NCBI GenBank assembly: GCA_029717555.1
Contig: JAMDHS010000005.1
Location: forward strand, 310,001-374,000
Reading direction: 5' to 3'
Length of the DNA stretch: 64,000 bases
Source of the DNA: Peribolospora baueri
Lineage: Eukaryota > Basidiomycota > Peribolosporomycetes > Peribolosporales > Peribolosporaceae
The notes under the pieces are model-generated. The model was not told the DNA's origin. It was given only the letters and a program-made list of their open reading frames with translations, and made no database searches. Made by a program: the position numbers and the translations under genes. Shown here one piece after another: positions 23,920 to 35,295 of the stretch (its first letter is position 1; each line of letters starts with the position of its first letter).

Positions 23920-26343
23920 TCAGCTGAGTAGGAGAGGATAGGAGCATTGGGTTTCAAGTGCCACTGACCTTGTTCCCTGTGCATGTGCGTCCCCTTGTCC
24001 ATGTGCATGCCCTCGTTCGCGCGACTCGTGTCCCTGCCCATGTCCCCGCTGGTGCTCACTAGCACTCATTTTCTTAGCTGCATCGTCTCTAACCCGCGCT
24101 AGCAAATCTGGCCCACCATGGTCCCCAATAGCAGGTCTTCCGCCGAGCCAAGTTCTCGTCCCTCCCAGTGCTGGGTCGAAAGAAGGCGCAACACATCCCT
24201 TTGCCACCTGGTCCTCCACGTCGTCGAGCAATTGCAGAAGATTCTTGCTCCCGCAACTTTGTCCACCTCCGCTGCTCCATGCCTCGAATCGATCGCGGTC
24301 GTCCTCGGCAATGTTTAACGAGGATTGATCGTTGCGTGGCGAGAAGGCTTCCTGTTCTTCTTCTTGCTCCTCTTCCTCGGCTGCCTTCTGCTTCTCGCGG
24401 ATAGAAGGGCCGAAGGTTAGGGCACGCTCAGGCCCTACGGTGATGGGCAGCGTTGAGGCAGCGAGGGAAGTAGACTCGGCAGCATAAACAGGGTAGCCGC
24501 TCAGAAGGGAGGGGTGGAGATGAGGCAGCCCCCTTGTCGGACACTTTGTTTTCCTTTTCCTCTTCTGAGCCACCGCTTCCTCTTTCCTCCTTCCCTCCTC
24601 CATGGCTGGGCTTTTGAGCTTCTCCAGAAACTCCTCAGCCACGCACTGTGTTCCCTGCGCTGCTTCTTCACCCTTCTGCCTTTCGTCGCCCATGGTGGGC
24701 ACCTTGAGCTGCTCCGAAGGCTCTTCAGTCGCGCTCTGCGTTCCACCGGCAAACTTGCGCGCTCGCTCGGCGGACCTTTTGCGCTGCTCGGACAGGTTGA
24801 CCTGCTTCTGCACCCTTTCCGATGCGCGCATTGTCTCTAGCATGTCCAGTAGGCGGTCGACGTGTGTCTGACTCGCGCTTTGTCCTCCGCCGACAATCCA
24901 ACCGGAGAAGTCATCCTCGGGCACGTCTTGGACGCTGCCTTCGAAATCGTTCCGCGCACTGAGCATGACTGGCTGGAGAGCATCAATAATGTCTGAGGCG
25001 GCGCTCTGACCCCCTCCCCTCACCCAGCCGGCGTAGTCGTCCTCGGGTACGGCATGAACCGAACCGCGAAGGCGTTCCGTCTCCTGCAGCAGGTTGGCCT
25101 GCAGCAGGTCGAGGACGTCGCTGTCAGCACTTTGCCCTCCTCCGATCACCCAACCCGCGTAGCCATCCTCCGGAACGGCGTACACCGATCCTTGCAGACG
25201 GTTCCTCTCGTCGATCATGGCTGCCTCCAACTTGTCGACTACATCGTCGCTTGCGCTCTGACCCCCTCCTTGCACCCATCCCGCCCATCTGTTTTCCGGC
25301 ACGGCGTGGACAGACCCATGGAGCCGATCCGTCTCCGCGAGCAGGTCCTCCTGGAGGGTCCAAAGGTGTTCATCGCTCACACTCTGCCCTCCTCCCACCG
25401 GCCACAGTCCGGAGACACTTCCGACGGTGGCAGGCTCAGTGAGGACAGAGTCTTCTTCGGTTAACAGAGGCATCAGGCTCAGCCCTGCACCTGCACCTCC
25501 AGAGCCCATACCTCTGATTGTCGACTCGCTGACATTCCCCAGCCCCACTGACCCCATCCCTGCACCCTCCTCCTTCATCCACTCCATGTCATCTTCTTCT
25601 CCGCCTTTCCCTTCCGAGTAGAACAGATCTGATGCCATACTAGCGCCCAAATGGGACAAGGCATCAGATACTTTGGACAACACCAGCCCTGGCCCGCCTT
25701 CTTGTGCTCCGAGACCATCACCCAATCCAAGACCAGGTATGGCAATGGCGTCATGTGTCATCTCGGTGTATGTCTGTGGTTCATTGGCAACATTGGGTTT
25801 CCGGTGAATGCGGCGGCAAAAGGGTATATAGTGACAGACTATGACAGCATCAAGACATCAATTGCGACGGTTGCGAATTGGTAAAATCGAAGTACTCACC
25901 CGCCCCATAGCACTAAAGCCACCTGTTGTCTCTCTCTCCCATTTTGATCCACGTCCAACACCCGCGTCTTGGCCCACTTTCACTCCTGACGGAGCTTCTC
26001 CAGCCGTAACAGCAATTTGCGAAGCTGGAATCTTCTGCTTTGATACTCTCCCCCGGGCTTCTTCTTTTTCCTTCATCTGCCATACCTGCTGGGGCTCGGA
26101 CAATATCTGCTCCTCCTCTTGTCCCATCTGCTCTCCAGTGCTTTCTCCCATTTCCCATCCCTTGCCCGACAAAGACTGACCGTGCTCCCTCCTGTTTGGT
26201 GGAGCGCTCCGCGGCCAACTTGTAGCTCTGCTGGCCGGGACGCTGGCTGGTCGGCTTGTGGGCCTGCTTAAGGAAGCACGAGATGCTGGGCGGGACTGCC
26301 GGTGAGGCGGCGAAATTGGCGGTGTGTGGATTGCCGTGGCCAT
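23920..26343 (-). CDS. GGGQS-repeat protein with an exact 42-residue period, function unknown
   Basis: Two exons (26343-25900, 25773-23920) join in phase to 765 residues. Exon 1 encodes a Ser/Arg/Pro-rich head (SRPASRASLSRPTS) with no signal peptide or membrane helix. From about residue 260 to 468 the protein is built of five tandem units of exactly 42 residues; the core is GSVhAVPEDdyaGWVxGGGQSasD followed by an amphipathic helix with LxxxLL and ERxR. Two shorter, eroded copies (GGTQSATEE, QGTQCVAEE) follow, then a basic stretch (KRKRKTK), a Glu-rich coiled segment and a distant sixth core (AWSSGGGQSCGSKN). The tail is rich in His/Gly/Gln (RGHGQGHESRERGHAHGQG). I know no family with this repeat. 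A strand-plus-helix repeat scaffold is inference. The first ATG before the head is used; an upstream in-frame ATG (26598) would add 85 residues. Confidence 0.75.
24814..25434 (-). repeat. Five tandem 126-nt units encoding the GGGQS repeat
   Basis: The GGGQS core recurs at exactly 42-codon spacing (codons 127, 169, 211, 253 and 295 counted from the Met at 25761), without any indel between units. DNA identity among units is visibly lower than protein similarity, so the array is old and under selection rather than a fresh satellite. Confidence 0.9.
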
Positions 26344-27372
26344 GATGGCGAGGGTACTAGTGAGGACGGAGACTGCAAAGTAGGAGGATGCGGATGTCCT
26401 TTCGAGGCTGTGGCGCGCTCCAGTCGCGCGCTCAGGAATCGAGCGTCGCCTCTGCTGTTGCCTTCTAACGATCAATCGGATGCGTTGGGGGGGTGAACAT
26501 CCAAAGGAAAGTCGATCTGGCACGGAGAGGGGCAAGTCAGTATCAGAGCTTTTAAACCCTGAAGCGTTGCCGTGGTCTCCTTCAGTTCCCGTTTCCATTG
26601 GACGACCGGTTACTGTATTTGCTTTGATCAGTCACTGATCTAACGCTTGCGCAGTGGCTTACCAAGCGTTTAAGCTGACAGAGACGTACCGACGAAGGAC
26701 ATACCGTCTCGCAGCGTCGACGATGTGGCTCCTTAACAAAGGAGGGAATGAATGAGCTGGCCAGAAGAAGTGAAATGCATCCGACCGGTTTGTCTTCCCC
26801 ATTAGGGGCGTCTTCACCGCGGTCGATGACGAGCCAAAGAGTACCCAAGCACGCTAGATCGACCGAGATAAAGCAGTATCCTGATCGTAACTTCAAGTAG
26901 CTACTCCAGTACCCTAGCGTCAATGCTCTAGTTAAGCACTATATATTGTAACATTCTCCGGCATCTTGGGTTCCAGCATCTGTCCTAAATGACTATGTAG
27001 CGTCGAGTTGCGATCCTGGCCCACTGGAGATAGCCTGACTGACGATGATGACCTTACTAAACGCAGCAAATCCTTATCTGATAAATTGATATCCGCAAAT
27101 CCACTTCCGTAATCTGACGCGTCCGTCGCTACGTTGACCTTGTCAATACACCTGCTCTCAATCCGGACCGACAGGAAACTTAGGGTGTACACACAGAGAT
27201 GGGGACTTCCCAGGTTACGATTCATGGGCCTAATTTGGGCACCTGCTCCGTGACTCCCCCTTTTGTGGACTGATATATGAAGGCATTGCCCGGCCAGGTC
27301 GAGCAGCGACGACCGCTGTCCATCGCCCAGTCCGGCCTCCCTTCCCTACTAAACTCTTTCTTCTCACCCATC
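26344..27372. other. Divergent region upstream of repeat protein and heme oxygenase remnant
   Basis: No gene is seen. The stretch is less GC-rich than its neighbours, especially 26880-27130, and short frames here lack any family pattern. An AT-rich motif ACTATATATTG lies at about 26938-26948. Confidence 0.5.
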
Positions 27373-28756
27373 ATGTCCACAGCTGCCCTCGAAGGTCCTC
27401 AGAAAACCGTGACAATGTCCTCTGCACTCACTCCTTCGGTTCGCTACCGCTTCCGTGCATCGCTCTGTCTCGACGTCAGATGGCGTGAAGGCCCTTCTCG
27501 TCGTGACGCTCAGGCAGGTGTACGGGTATGTTGAAAACCGTATCCAATATCTTCAGATAGTTCTTTGCATCTTTAATGTCCATCAGCTGACGCATTCCCC
27601 CTCCCATTTCTTCCGTCTCATGCGCCGCCAGCGTCCTTGAGTTTAGCCTTGCACAGCAAAACTCTTACCCAGGGTTCTCCAACGTCTACCGTCCAGCTCT
27701 CCTCTACCGCACGGAGGCCCTCGAGGCTGATATTGCATGACACGCCCGCCGTCTAGCCATCGTGTCGTCCTCCACTACCTTTTCATCCCCTGGTGTCGAG
27801 ATTCTGACATCAAGGCAACGCGCCGCTGTGGACGCGTATCTTCGCCGTCTCCGGCAGCCAACACTTAGCGAGGCAGTGAGGGTCTTGGACAATGCGCCGC
27901 TAGCTACTGCTCGGATCCTTTCACACGCCTACGTTCGCTACCTTGGTGACCTTTCTGGAGGACGCGTGATCAAGCGCGCCGTTCGACGCACGTATTGTCG
28001 TTCCTTCGCGGGCACAGACCGCAATGAATGGGCGGTCGAGGACGACTCAACGCCAGGTGTACTAGCGGTGGACGACGGTTTGAGGTTTTACAGCTTTCTC
28101 AAGCTTCCCACACAGCGGGGTCAGGATGAGATCACGGCCAAAACAGCTGTGGCTAAGGATGGGGAATGCGACCGTTTCGAGGAGGCAAGCGAGGAAGATC
28201 TGAAGGAGATCAAGATGTGGTTTAGGAATGGCATGGAAGAAACTGTGCGACTATGGGCAACTGAAGGAGCTAGGGACGAGGGTAAGGTAGAGAAGAGGTC
28301 TAGGAAGTTGAAAGGTGAGGGTAATCCCACACACAATGTTTGATGCGTGTATGGAGTCCGCATCGGCACGGATACCTGACCTCACATCAGCGCATCGCTT
28401 CCAACCTCCCGATCTCGAGCCAGGGCGGCCCTTCCTCGTTATGGACTGGTCCAGCTCCCTCCTTGACGAAGACGTCATCTCGTGAACCAAAGCCAGGAAC
28501 CTATTTTAAACTATCGGCCACGAATAAGGGAAGAGAAGGCAGGGCAGGAAAATACGCCGTCGTCGCAACCACAGTCCTCACGCAAGCCCCAGAAAGCACT
28601 CGATCGCTGCTGCTGCTCTCGATTACGACCTTCTGCCTCTTCCTCTCCTATTTTGCTCTTTTATTTTCCCGCCAGTCACCTAAGCCTTTCACAGCACCTT
28701 CCAGTTTTATTTTGTTTCCATCACCTCCCCATCCCTCCTTTACGGAGGCCGGGTAG
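27373..28756 (+). pseudogene. Decayed heme oxygenase gene
   Basis: Heme oxygenase splits heme to biliverdin, iron and CO on the ER surface. The C-terminal half is clearly this family: ILSHAYVRYLGDLSGGRVIKR is the signature helix (read ILSHAYVRYLGDLSGG plus VIKRAVRR), followed by LRFYSFLKLP and MWFRNGMEET. A later exon offers a hydrophobic tail anchor (RSLLLLSITTFCLFLSYFALLF, about 28596-28661). The N-terminal half is damaged. The start frame (ATG 27373, ..LTPSVR) and the frame carrying ASVHRSVSTSDGVKALL differ by one base near 27445. About ten residues expected between VVTLR and QVYGVLEFSLAQ are absent. A TGA at 27738-27740 interrupts EALEADIA and HARRLAIV, and no GT-AG intron can remove it without losing conserved sequence. 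An intron (donor about 27526, acceptor 27630) still joins QVYG to VLEF in phase. Sequencing error at several points is the alternative. Confidence 0.75.
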
Positions 28757-29252
28757 CCGACTCGCGGAGACCAAGACATCGCGTGAACGGACGTTTGGCG
28801 CACCCTTCGTTCATTCCATCCTCCCTCGTTCCCTTCCTTCCTCTTCCTAGCTCTCTCATTCGCTTTACTTGTATAAAATGAGAAAAGAAGGCGAGCGTCT
28901 GACTCTTCCTCCAACTGGTCTCTTCGCTTTATTGCTCTCCAGGATCCTTACACTTACAAACACATCCCTTGAGCGTATGTGCAAGTACGCGGATAACTGT
29001 CGTTTCCGATTCAATTCGAGCAAAGTTGTTGATGTTGTAATCAGGAAACCGAATGTGGTACATCCTTAGTGCCACCAAAGTCAAACTAACAGGGCTATTG
29101 GTCAAGAGCGAGAAGGGAGGTGCGGACTTGGTGTGACAACGGCGCCAAAATTACAAGGAAGAAGTGGAAGGGAGCTTATCCTGTGATAGTTTGAACCCCA
29201 ATACCCATAATAGATGAAAGGAGTGTTTGCATCGTTAACACGCCATTTTGTT
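28757..29252. other. Gap between heme oxygenase remnant and ALKBH7
   Basis: Two convergent 3' ends meet here. A moderately AT-rich stretch (28970-29060) shows no coding or structural pattern. Confidence 0.5.
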
Positions 29253-30533
29253 TCAAGCCGAGAGGTCGGGCGAGAGACACCAGAACAGTTGATCACCCAC
29301 CCTCAGCATCACTGACACTCTCTGCGTTCCTCCGACCTTCCGGCTCCTCCACTCTGCCAAAGCCGGGATGGAGTGCTCGAACTTGTACCGAATGGCATCC
29401 CTGTGAAAGACATCATATAGATAATAGAGGGAGGCAATTTAATGTAGTTGCATCAGCCGAAGTCCATGTCAATGCTAAACGGCTAGGGAAGGATGGAAGA
29501 GAGCTTACCGCTGGACGTAAACAGACCCTGGCGGCAACAGCACCTCAAACGTGTCTTCTCGATTGGCCACAGCGTTCTCCTGCTCAGGCTCGGCTCCGCT
29601 ACCCTCGTTTTTCCTCCTCATACGCATCACCCTCTCCCCACCGAGACTCACACCGAGAATGACGCTGCCGCTTGCCTCGACGTTGTCCACGTGCGGCAAG
29701 ATGTGTCCCCGAGACGAGAGATGGAGAACGTGCGTCTGCGTGAGAGCCCGAAGGTCGTCTAACGAGCTTCCCCCCAATTCCGTGCTGGACGCACTAGATT
29801 GAGCGGGCGAAGAAGATGGTGGCGAAGGGAGAAGAGGAGCGTATTGGCCCATGAGCGTGTAAAGTCGGGAGAGAACGGGAGATAACTCGGAGAAGACGGC
29901 GGTCGGCTTTGTGGGCCACGAGGAGACGAGAATTTCTCGATAGCCCTGAAAAGGATTAACAGTACAAAGATGGGAATACAGGGGCATAACCCGAACATCA
30001 CACAGATTAGCCATCTCGCCTCCAGACAACAATAATCACTCCCTCCTCTTCATCAAACTCACCTGAATGACCTCATCATAATGCTCCCCCCAGAATTCAT
30101 ACTCTCCCTCCTTCTCAAAGATCTCCAGTCCAGTCCTGTCTCTTTCCGCTTCCCCCTCTCCTTCCCTGCTTTTGCTCCTTGACTGTCGCCTGATCCCCCC
30201 TTTTGGAGGAAAAGCGAGATCTAGCTTCCTCAAGCTCGCACGTAGGAGAACGTCTTGCTCGAAAGAAGAGAGAAAAGCGGGGTAAAGAACAAAGTCTTTC
30301 GGAGAAACGCGAAGAAAAGAGGTGGTTACGGGGGAGATATGGGAGAGGTCGATGTAGGAGGAAGATGGGTGCGCGGCCGAGGTGTTGGCGGTTGAGAGGG
30401 CGATGGATGCTGGATCTGCTCGATCGGGAGAGGTCGATACACCACGGGAGAAAGTTGAGGTAAAGCAAGGAGAAAAGAGAGATCGATGCGTATAAATCAC
30501 AGCCCTACGGCTTCCTATCAAGGGAGCCATCAT
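29253..30533 (-). CDS. ALKBH7: Mitochondrial AlkB homologue 7 (Fe/2-oxoglutarate dioxygenase)
   Basis: Three exons (30533-30063, 29945-29509, 29400-29253) join in frame to 351 residues. ALKBH7 proteins are mitochondrial Fe(II)/2-oxoglutarate dioxygenases linked in animals to programmed necrosis and fatty-acid metabolism; the substrate in fungi is unknown. The N-terminus, rich in Arg/Ser/Thr with no acidic residues for about 35 positions, is a good mitochondrial presequence. The catalytic sheet is explicit: HVLHLSSRGHILPHVDNVEASG supplies the HxD iron ligands, GSVILGVSLGGERVMRMRR and EVLLPPGSVYVQRDAIRYKFEHSI follow, and RVSVMLR carries the 2-oxoglutarate Arg. Two Ser/Pro inserts enlarge it. 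The final 15 residues after VMLR are unusual and might instead be an unspliced intron. It shares a 488-bp divergent promoter with ERG4. Confidence 0.9.
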
Positions 30534-31021
30534 CGTTATGGTAATGGACGATGGAAACTTTTTTACCGTACGTAGTCGCCCTTCGCAGGCCTGAAGGTCC
30601 TTCTCTTGCCTGCCCAAGCGCACGGACCTTCCTGAGATTCACGTGACGTACCGCAGCGAGCGCGATTCTGCACGCGCCGGGAAGCGTACTTCCGTGTTCC
30701 GAGAGGTTTTCGAGCGCTCCTTCCTGCTGGGCGGGGCGTCACCGCCTGTCTTATTTATGATGCGGAAGAGGAGGAAGGCGGAAAACAGACAGTTATATGA
30801 GGTCGAGAGAGAGTAATGGAAATAACTAAGACGAGGGTTAATGGAATTGTTGAAGAAAGAAGAGGAGAACGCTGGTTTTCGGGGACGCAGCGTATAGGCA
30901 CGTGCCGGGACCGGCAGGAAGAAGCCTAGCCTCGTCCGGCTCTGAGTTTCCGACCACCACCACCACCACCTCTGTCACTGCTGGCAGGCGCCCGTTGCCA
31001 AGTACGCTTGCTCCTCCTACA
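30534..31021. promoter_or_regulatory. Bidirectional promoter, ALKBH7 / ERG4
   Basis: A 488-bp region between divergent starts. A CACCAC run (30955-30970) lies in the ERG4 leader. No sterol-element match is strong enough to call. Confidence 0.55.
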
Positions 31022-33999
31022 ATGAGCGCCTCAAACTCCGTGGACGTTGGCAGCACGACGCCGCGCACTACTCGTGCCTCAGCCCGCCGCGCCGCTGCCG
31101 CCGCCGCCGCCGCCGAAGATGGAGTTAAAGTCAGAGACACTGCCTCTTCCTCCAAGAGCTCGGACTCGGACACTCATATTGTCGACGGGAAGGCGAAGCC
31201 TGAGGACGGTGTCGTCAGTAAGAGGTACCCTGGCATCGTGATCAGCGAGCATGGCCAGGAGACGGACAAGCAGATGGATCAGCATCACGAGTGAGTTGGT
31301 CCCCTCCTTCCTTCTGTCTCTCCGTCGTTGATCGGAATGGTCGACGACAAGGAGGCATCAAGAAGTTAATGTTGCTTCCATGTTATGTTTCGGTCTTTCG
31401 TGGACCAATAGGTACGAATTTGGCGGTCCGGTCGGAGTCTTCGCCATGATGGTAAGTCGCGTGGTAACCGACCGGAGGAGGAGGTAGCTCGTCCTGGACA
31501 GGCTTCATTCGATCTTTCGTCTTACCTCTTGTTTCCTCACGTCTTTTTTGTCTGTATAACCTGTTCGTCTTTACTCCCCTCATAGACCGGCTTCCCCATT
31601 CTCATGTACTACCTCTGGATCTGCCTCTGGTTCTACGACGGCCAATTCGCGGCCCCCAAGAACATCGATGATATCGTTCCTTTCCTTGGGAGGATGTGGA
31701 ACCATGTCAAGCAGGTGCGATGAGTCTTACTACCATATTTGAAGGATTAGCATCATGAGTAGTTGACCTAGCTCCCTCCCTCGATCGCTCTCCTTTGCCC
31801 TTCCCTCACATCCTTGTGTAGGATGCCTACCCCAACTGGCCCGCCTTCCGCGCCTACGGCGGGCTGATGATTTTCCAGCTGTTGCTCGCCTTCATCATGC
31901 CAGGTTACTGGCAAGAGGGCCTTCCTGTGCCCTCCCTCGACTACAAGACGCTCAAATACAAGTGCAACGCTCTTGCCTCCTTCTATGCCACGCTCGTCTT
32001 CGCTGCCTGGCTCCACCTCAGCGGAACCTACCGGCTCACTCAGATCATCGATAACTTCGGCTCCTACATGACTGTGGCCATGATCGCAGGCTTTGCAGTC
32101 TCCTTCTGGACCTACTTCCATGCTGTCTTCACCGGTACGGCGATGCGCATGAGCGGAAACTTCTTCTATGACCTCTTTATGGGCGCCGCTCTCAACCCTC
32201 GCATCGGCATGGTGGACTTGAAGATGTGGGCCGAGGTTCGCATCCCTTGGGTTCTCCTGTTCATGATCGCCGTCAGCGGAGGATGCAAGCAGTACGAGAC
32301 GTACGGATATGTCACGCCCAACATGGCTTTTATGATTCTCGCTACTGGGCTTTACAGTAAGTAGTCAAATGTGGCCTTTTAAGGGCTTAGAGGCAGTGTC
32401 AGCTGACCTTTTTTCACCTTGATCGTTTTGTTAGTCAATGCCTGTGCCAAAGGAGAGGAGTGCATTCCTCAGACTTGGGATATGTTCTATGAAAAGTGAG
32501 CGGCGCTTCGTCTCTGCTCGGGTTCGTATGCATATTGATGACCTTCTCTCCCCCATTCATTCCGCAGGTGGTATGTCTGTGTTTCCGTAATATGTGTGTC
32601 CTCTTGACCTTGCCATTGCTCGTCTGACTCCCTCTTTGATGCTTGCTCGATGTGATTCAAGGGGCTTCATGGGTAAGTTCCTCAGCCTCATTTCATGTTG
32701 TGTCTTTGTCTTTGGCTAACCCTTGCGCTTCGCTATCCTCATCTCTAGTCATTTTCTGGAACTTCGCCGGTGTCCCCTTCAGTAAGCATTCTTGCCGAGT
32801 GTCTGCCTGTACACGCTGGCTCAGGAAAGTTTCTTCTGACCTGTACTCCGTCATTTTTTGCCTTTGTCCCTCCAGCCTACTGCTACTCGATCGTTTACAT
32901 GGCTGCTCACCCGCCGGAGTGGTACCGCTTCTCGACGCCGACTTACGTGGCTCTCTTCAGTCTCTTGATTACCGCTCACTACATGTGAGTCGCTCCCATA
33001 TTGCGTTTTTGGTTACCCTTTGCTCTGCGTCCTCATCGACACCTCCCGTTCTCGCTCGCAGCTTCGACTCGTCCATGGCACAAAAGTCGCGCTTCCGCAT
33101 GCAGCTCCAAGGAACGTACAAGCCGCGCTGGACCTTCCCCCAGTGGCCCTGGAGCACGCTCAAGAACCCCAAATACATTCAGACAGAGCACGGAAACTGC
33201 TTGCTCATCGACGGATGGTGGCAGTTCGCTAGGAAGCCCGTGAGTGGAGCACGGGTTTGAAATGGAATGTATGCATGCTGGGAAGAAGGGAAGACTAACG
33301 AGAAGAACTGAAATGACCTCTGTTGCCCTTCGGGTGGATTGGGCGTTCTTCCCTGGATGCAGAAGTGAGTAGTACCTACTTCTGGAGTCTCTATCTAAAG
33401 TCTAGAATTCTCGCTGACTAGTCCTGCCTTCCTTCCTCCTCCCGGGTCTGACTGCTCAGCTACACTGCCGACCTCGTCCAGGTGAGCTTACGCCACTGTC
33501 CGATTTTAGTAGTTTCCCCACTCCGTATCAAAGCGAAAGAATGCTGACGAGTTAAACACATGCTCTCTTGGGTCTTTCGCCTGGCTGTACATTTTCGTCC
33601 CCCATAGTCTTTCCTCTGGGGCGCTATTGCTGGTACAACGTCCATAATCCCCTACTTCTACTTCAGCTTCTTCTTCTTTGTCCTCACCCACCGCTGCGGA
33701 CGCGACTTTGACCGCTGCGCAAGGAAGTACGGAAAGGGTGCGTTTGAGTGGCGTTTCCATCTGTTTCTTTGCGTCTCTAACGAGCAGAGGCGGCGTTCAG
33801 AAGGAAGGGAACTGTGCTGATTGATCGAATTTTTCCTGTCATAATTATTCGACTCGCCCGCTCGCTCGCTCTGGGCTGCCCGACTTCTTCACCTTGTTTT
33901 CTCCGATCGGCGGTACATCTTATGGCGTCGCTCTTCCGAACAGACTGGGAGAAGTACTGCAAAATCGTTCCGTGGCGGTTCATCCCCTACGTCTACTGA
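31022..33999 (+). CDS. ERG4: Delta(24(28))-sterol reductase (last step of ergosterol synthesis)
   Basis: Fourteen exons join in frame to 525 residues: 31022-31290, 31412-31451, 31586-31714, 31822-32356, 32435-32495, 32568-32570, 32662-32672, 32749-32781, 32876-32984, 33062-33239, 33363-33364, 33460-33481, 33608-33737, 33944-33999. ERG4 is an NADPH-dependent ER membrane enzyme of the ERG4/ERG24 family that reduces the C24(28) double bond to give ergosterol. Family blocks are continuous after splicing: [92 protein letters not shown], and the terminal [18 protein letters not shown]. Two very small exons, of 3 nt and 2 nt, are required to keep the conserved W of EKWGFM and the N of RKPNYTAD. The N-terminal 60 residues are Ala/Ser/Asp-rich and lineage-specific. 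Confidence 0.94.
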
Positions 34000-34660
34000 G
34001 CGAGCCGATTGGCGGGGTGGGATGCGCTTCACGTCTTCATCTCGCTCTTCGTCGCGTCCCAGCGGCTCTTGAACATCCTATCCTATCCTCCTTTCCGCTA
34101 CCTCAACCCTACCTACCCCTCCGCACCACCTCTTTACAACTGAACCATCGTCGGCTCTTATTGGGATAAAGTCCCTTTCTGAGCTTTTCTTGGCTCGTCG
34201 AGATCGATGCCGTCTCTAGTAAAATATAATGTGGTCCTGACGATGGGGACTGCCTTTTGGTTTATCTCTAATGAAGAAGTGAACCTAGAAATGAAATCCG
34301 GAGGATGTCGTGCACCGCGAACTGCAAAGTTTGGCTCAATGTTGGGCCGGATGAGGGTGCTACCGCACCCGCGTTCAGCTTCACGCTCTGAGGCACACTT
34401 CAGCCAACCTAACCTCCGCTCACGATGGACACGACCACGCTCGACTCGCTTGCTCGACTGGTTGGCGGGCTACAATATAGTACATTCTACGGATCGAGGA
34501 CCAGCTCTCGACCGACAAACTTCAGCCGTTGTGACGACATGAACGGCCCTGCTTTCCCAAAGGAGGAAGAAGGAAGGCAAGGTCGTATCTGCGACCAGCC
34601 GCGCCTCTTCGACGGACGATGCTAAATATCAACATCGTGACATCGGCATGGGTCATCTGT
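34000..34660. other. Convergent gap, ERG4 / small secreted protein
   Basis: No gene pattern is seen. Short frames on both strands lack motifs and codon consistency. Confidence 0.5.
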
Positions 34661-35295
34661 TCAATTGGAACCAGCACACGAACCCGAGCTGCCAGTGCTC
34701 GCTGCACCGCTGTTGGCCGGCTGAGCAGCACTGCTTGCAGCCGCGGGCGCGGCAGCAGCAGAAGCGGAAGAGGCCGCGCCGACGCCGGCGGAAGACCCAG
34801 AAGAAGCTACGCCGGTGCCACCGGTAGCTCCAGTGGCGGCGATGCGGGCCTGGGCGTCCTGGGCGGTGTCGCAAGTGATCGACGTGCCAGCCTTGTTGAC
34901 GAGCGGCAGGGCGAAGCACTGCGTGCCACCCGCGCAGGCCGTCATGGCGAACTTTCCGCCCATACATTGGGCGAAGGAGCCTTGAACGCAGGCTTGCTGA
35001 TTGTCTGTAGGATGAAGCGCGGTAAAGATGAGCGCGCGAGTGCCGTCGCTCGTTGGCCTGGTCAGCAGAGGTTCTTAAGGAACTAGGACGGCGGGGCGAC
35101 AGACTCACTGGTGCAAGGGCTATTCGCAGTAAACGAAGCGAACTGGCTGTTCATCTGCTGCGCCTGCTGGCCGTTGCTGAGAAGTGTCGCGGCATCAACA
35201 GCACGTTTGGCATTGAGCTGGGGGGCAAGACCGTAGGCCGAGGAGGCGTGCAGCGCGATGACCAGGGAGAGCAAGGGGAGAAGGAAGGAGCGCAT
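34661..35295 (-). CDS. Small secreted cysteine-rich protein with chitin-binding-like module
   Basis: Two exons (35295-35109, 35004-34661) give 176 residues. A signal peptide (MRSFLLPLLSLVIALHASSAYG) is followed by a cysteine-patterned core: QQACVQGSFAQC, GGKFAMTACAGGTQCFALPL, NKAGTSITCDT. The C..G.F..C..GKF....CA.GT.C spacing recalls CBM19-like chitin-binding modules that recur in basidiomycete secreted proteins; this is pattern recognition, not a proven match. The last 70 residues are Ala/Ser/Gly linker without a GPI hydrophobic tail, so release into the medium or wall is more likely than anchoring. Size, signal peptide and cysteines also fit a candidate effector. Confidence 0.85.

Noticed and set aside
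27690-27780. Treating the heme oxygenase TGA as intronic
   Set aside because: The only splice that removes it (weak gtctac donor to tctag) also deletes the conserved VYRPALLYRTEALEADIA segment.
32495-32662. Single intron from EK directly to GFM in ERG4
   Set aside because: Keeps frame but loses the strongly conserved Trp of EKWGFM; the 3-nt exon restores it with good borders.
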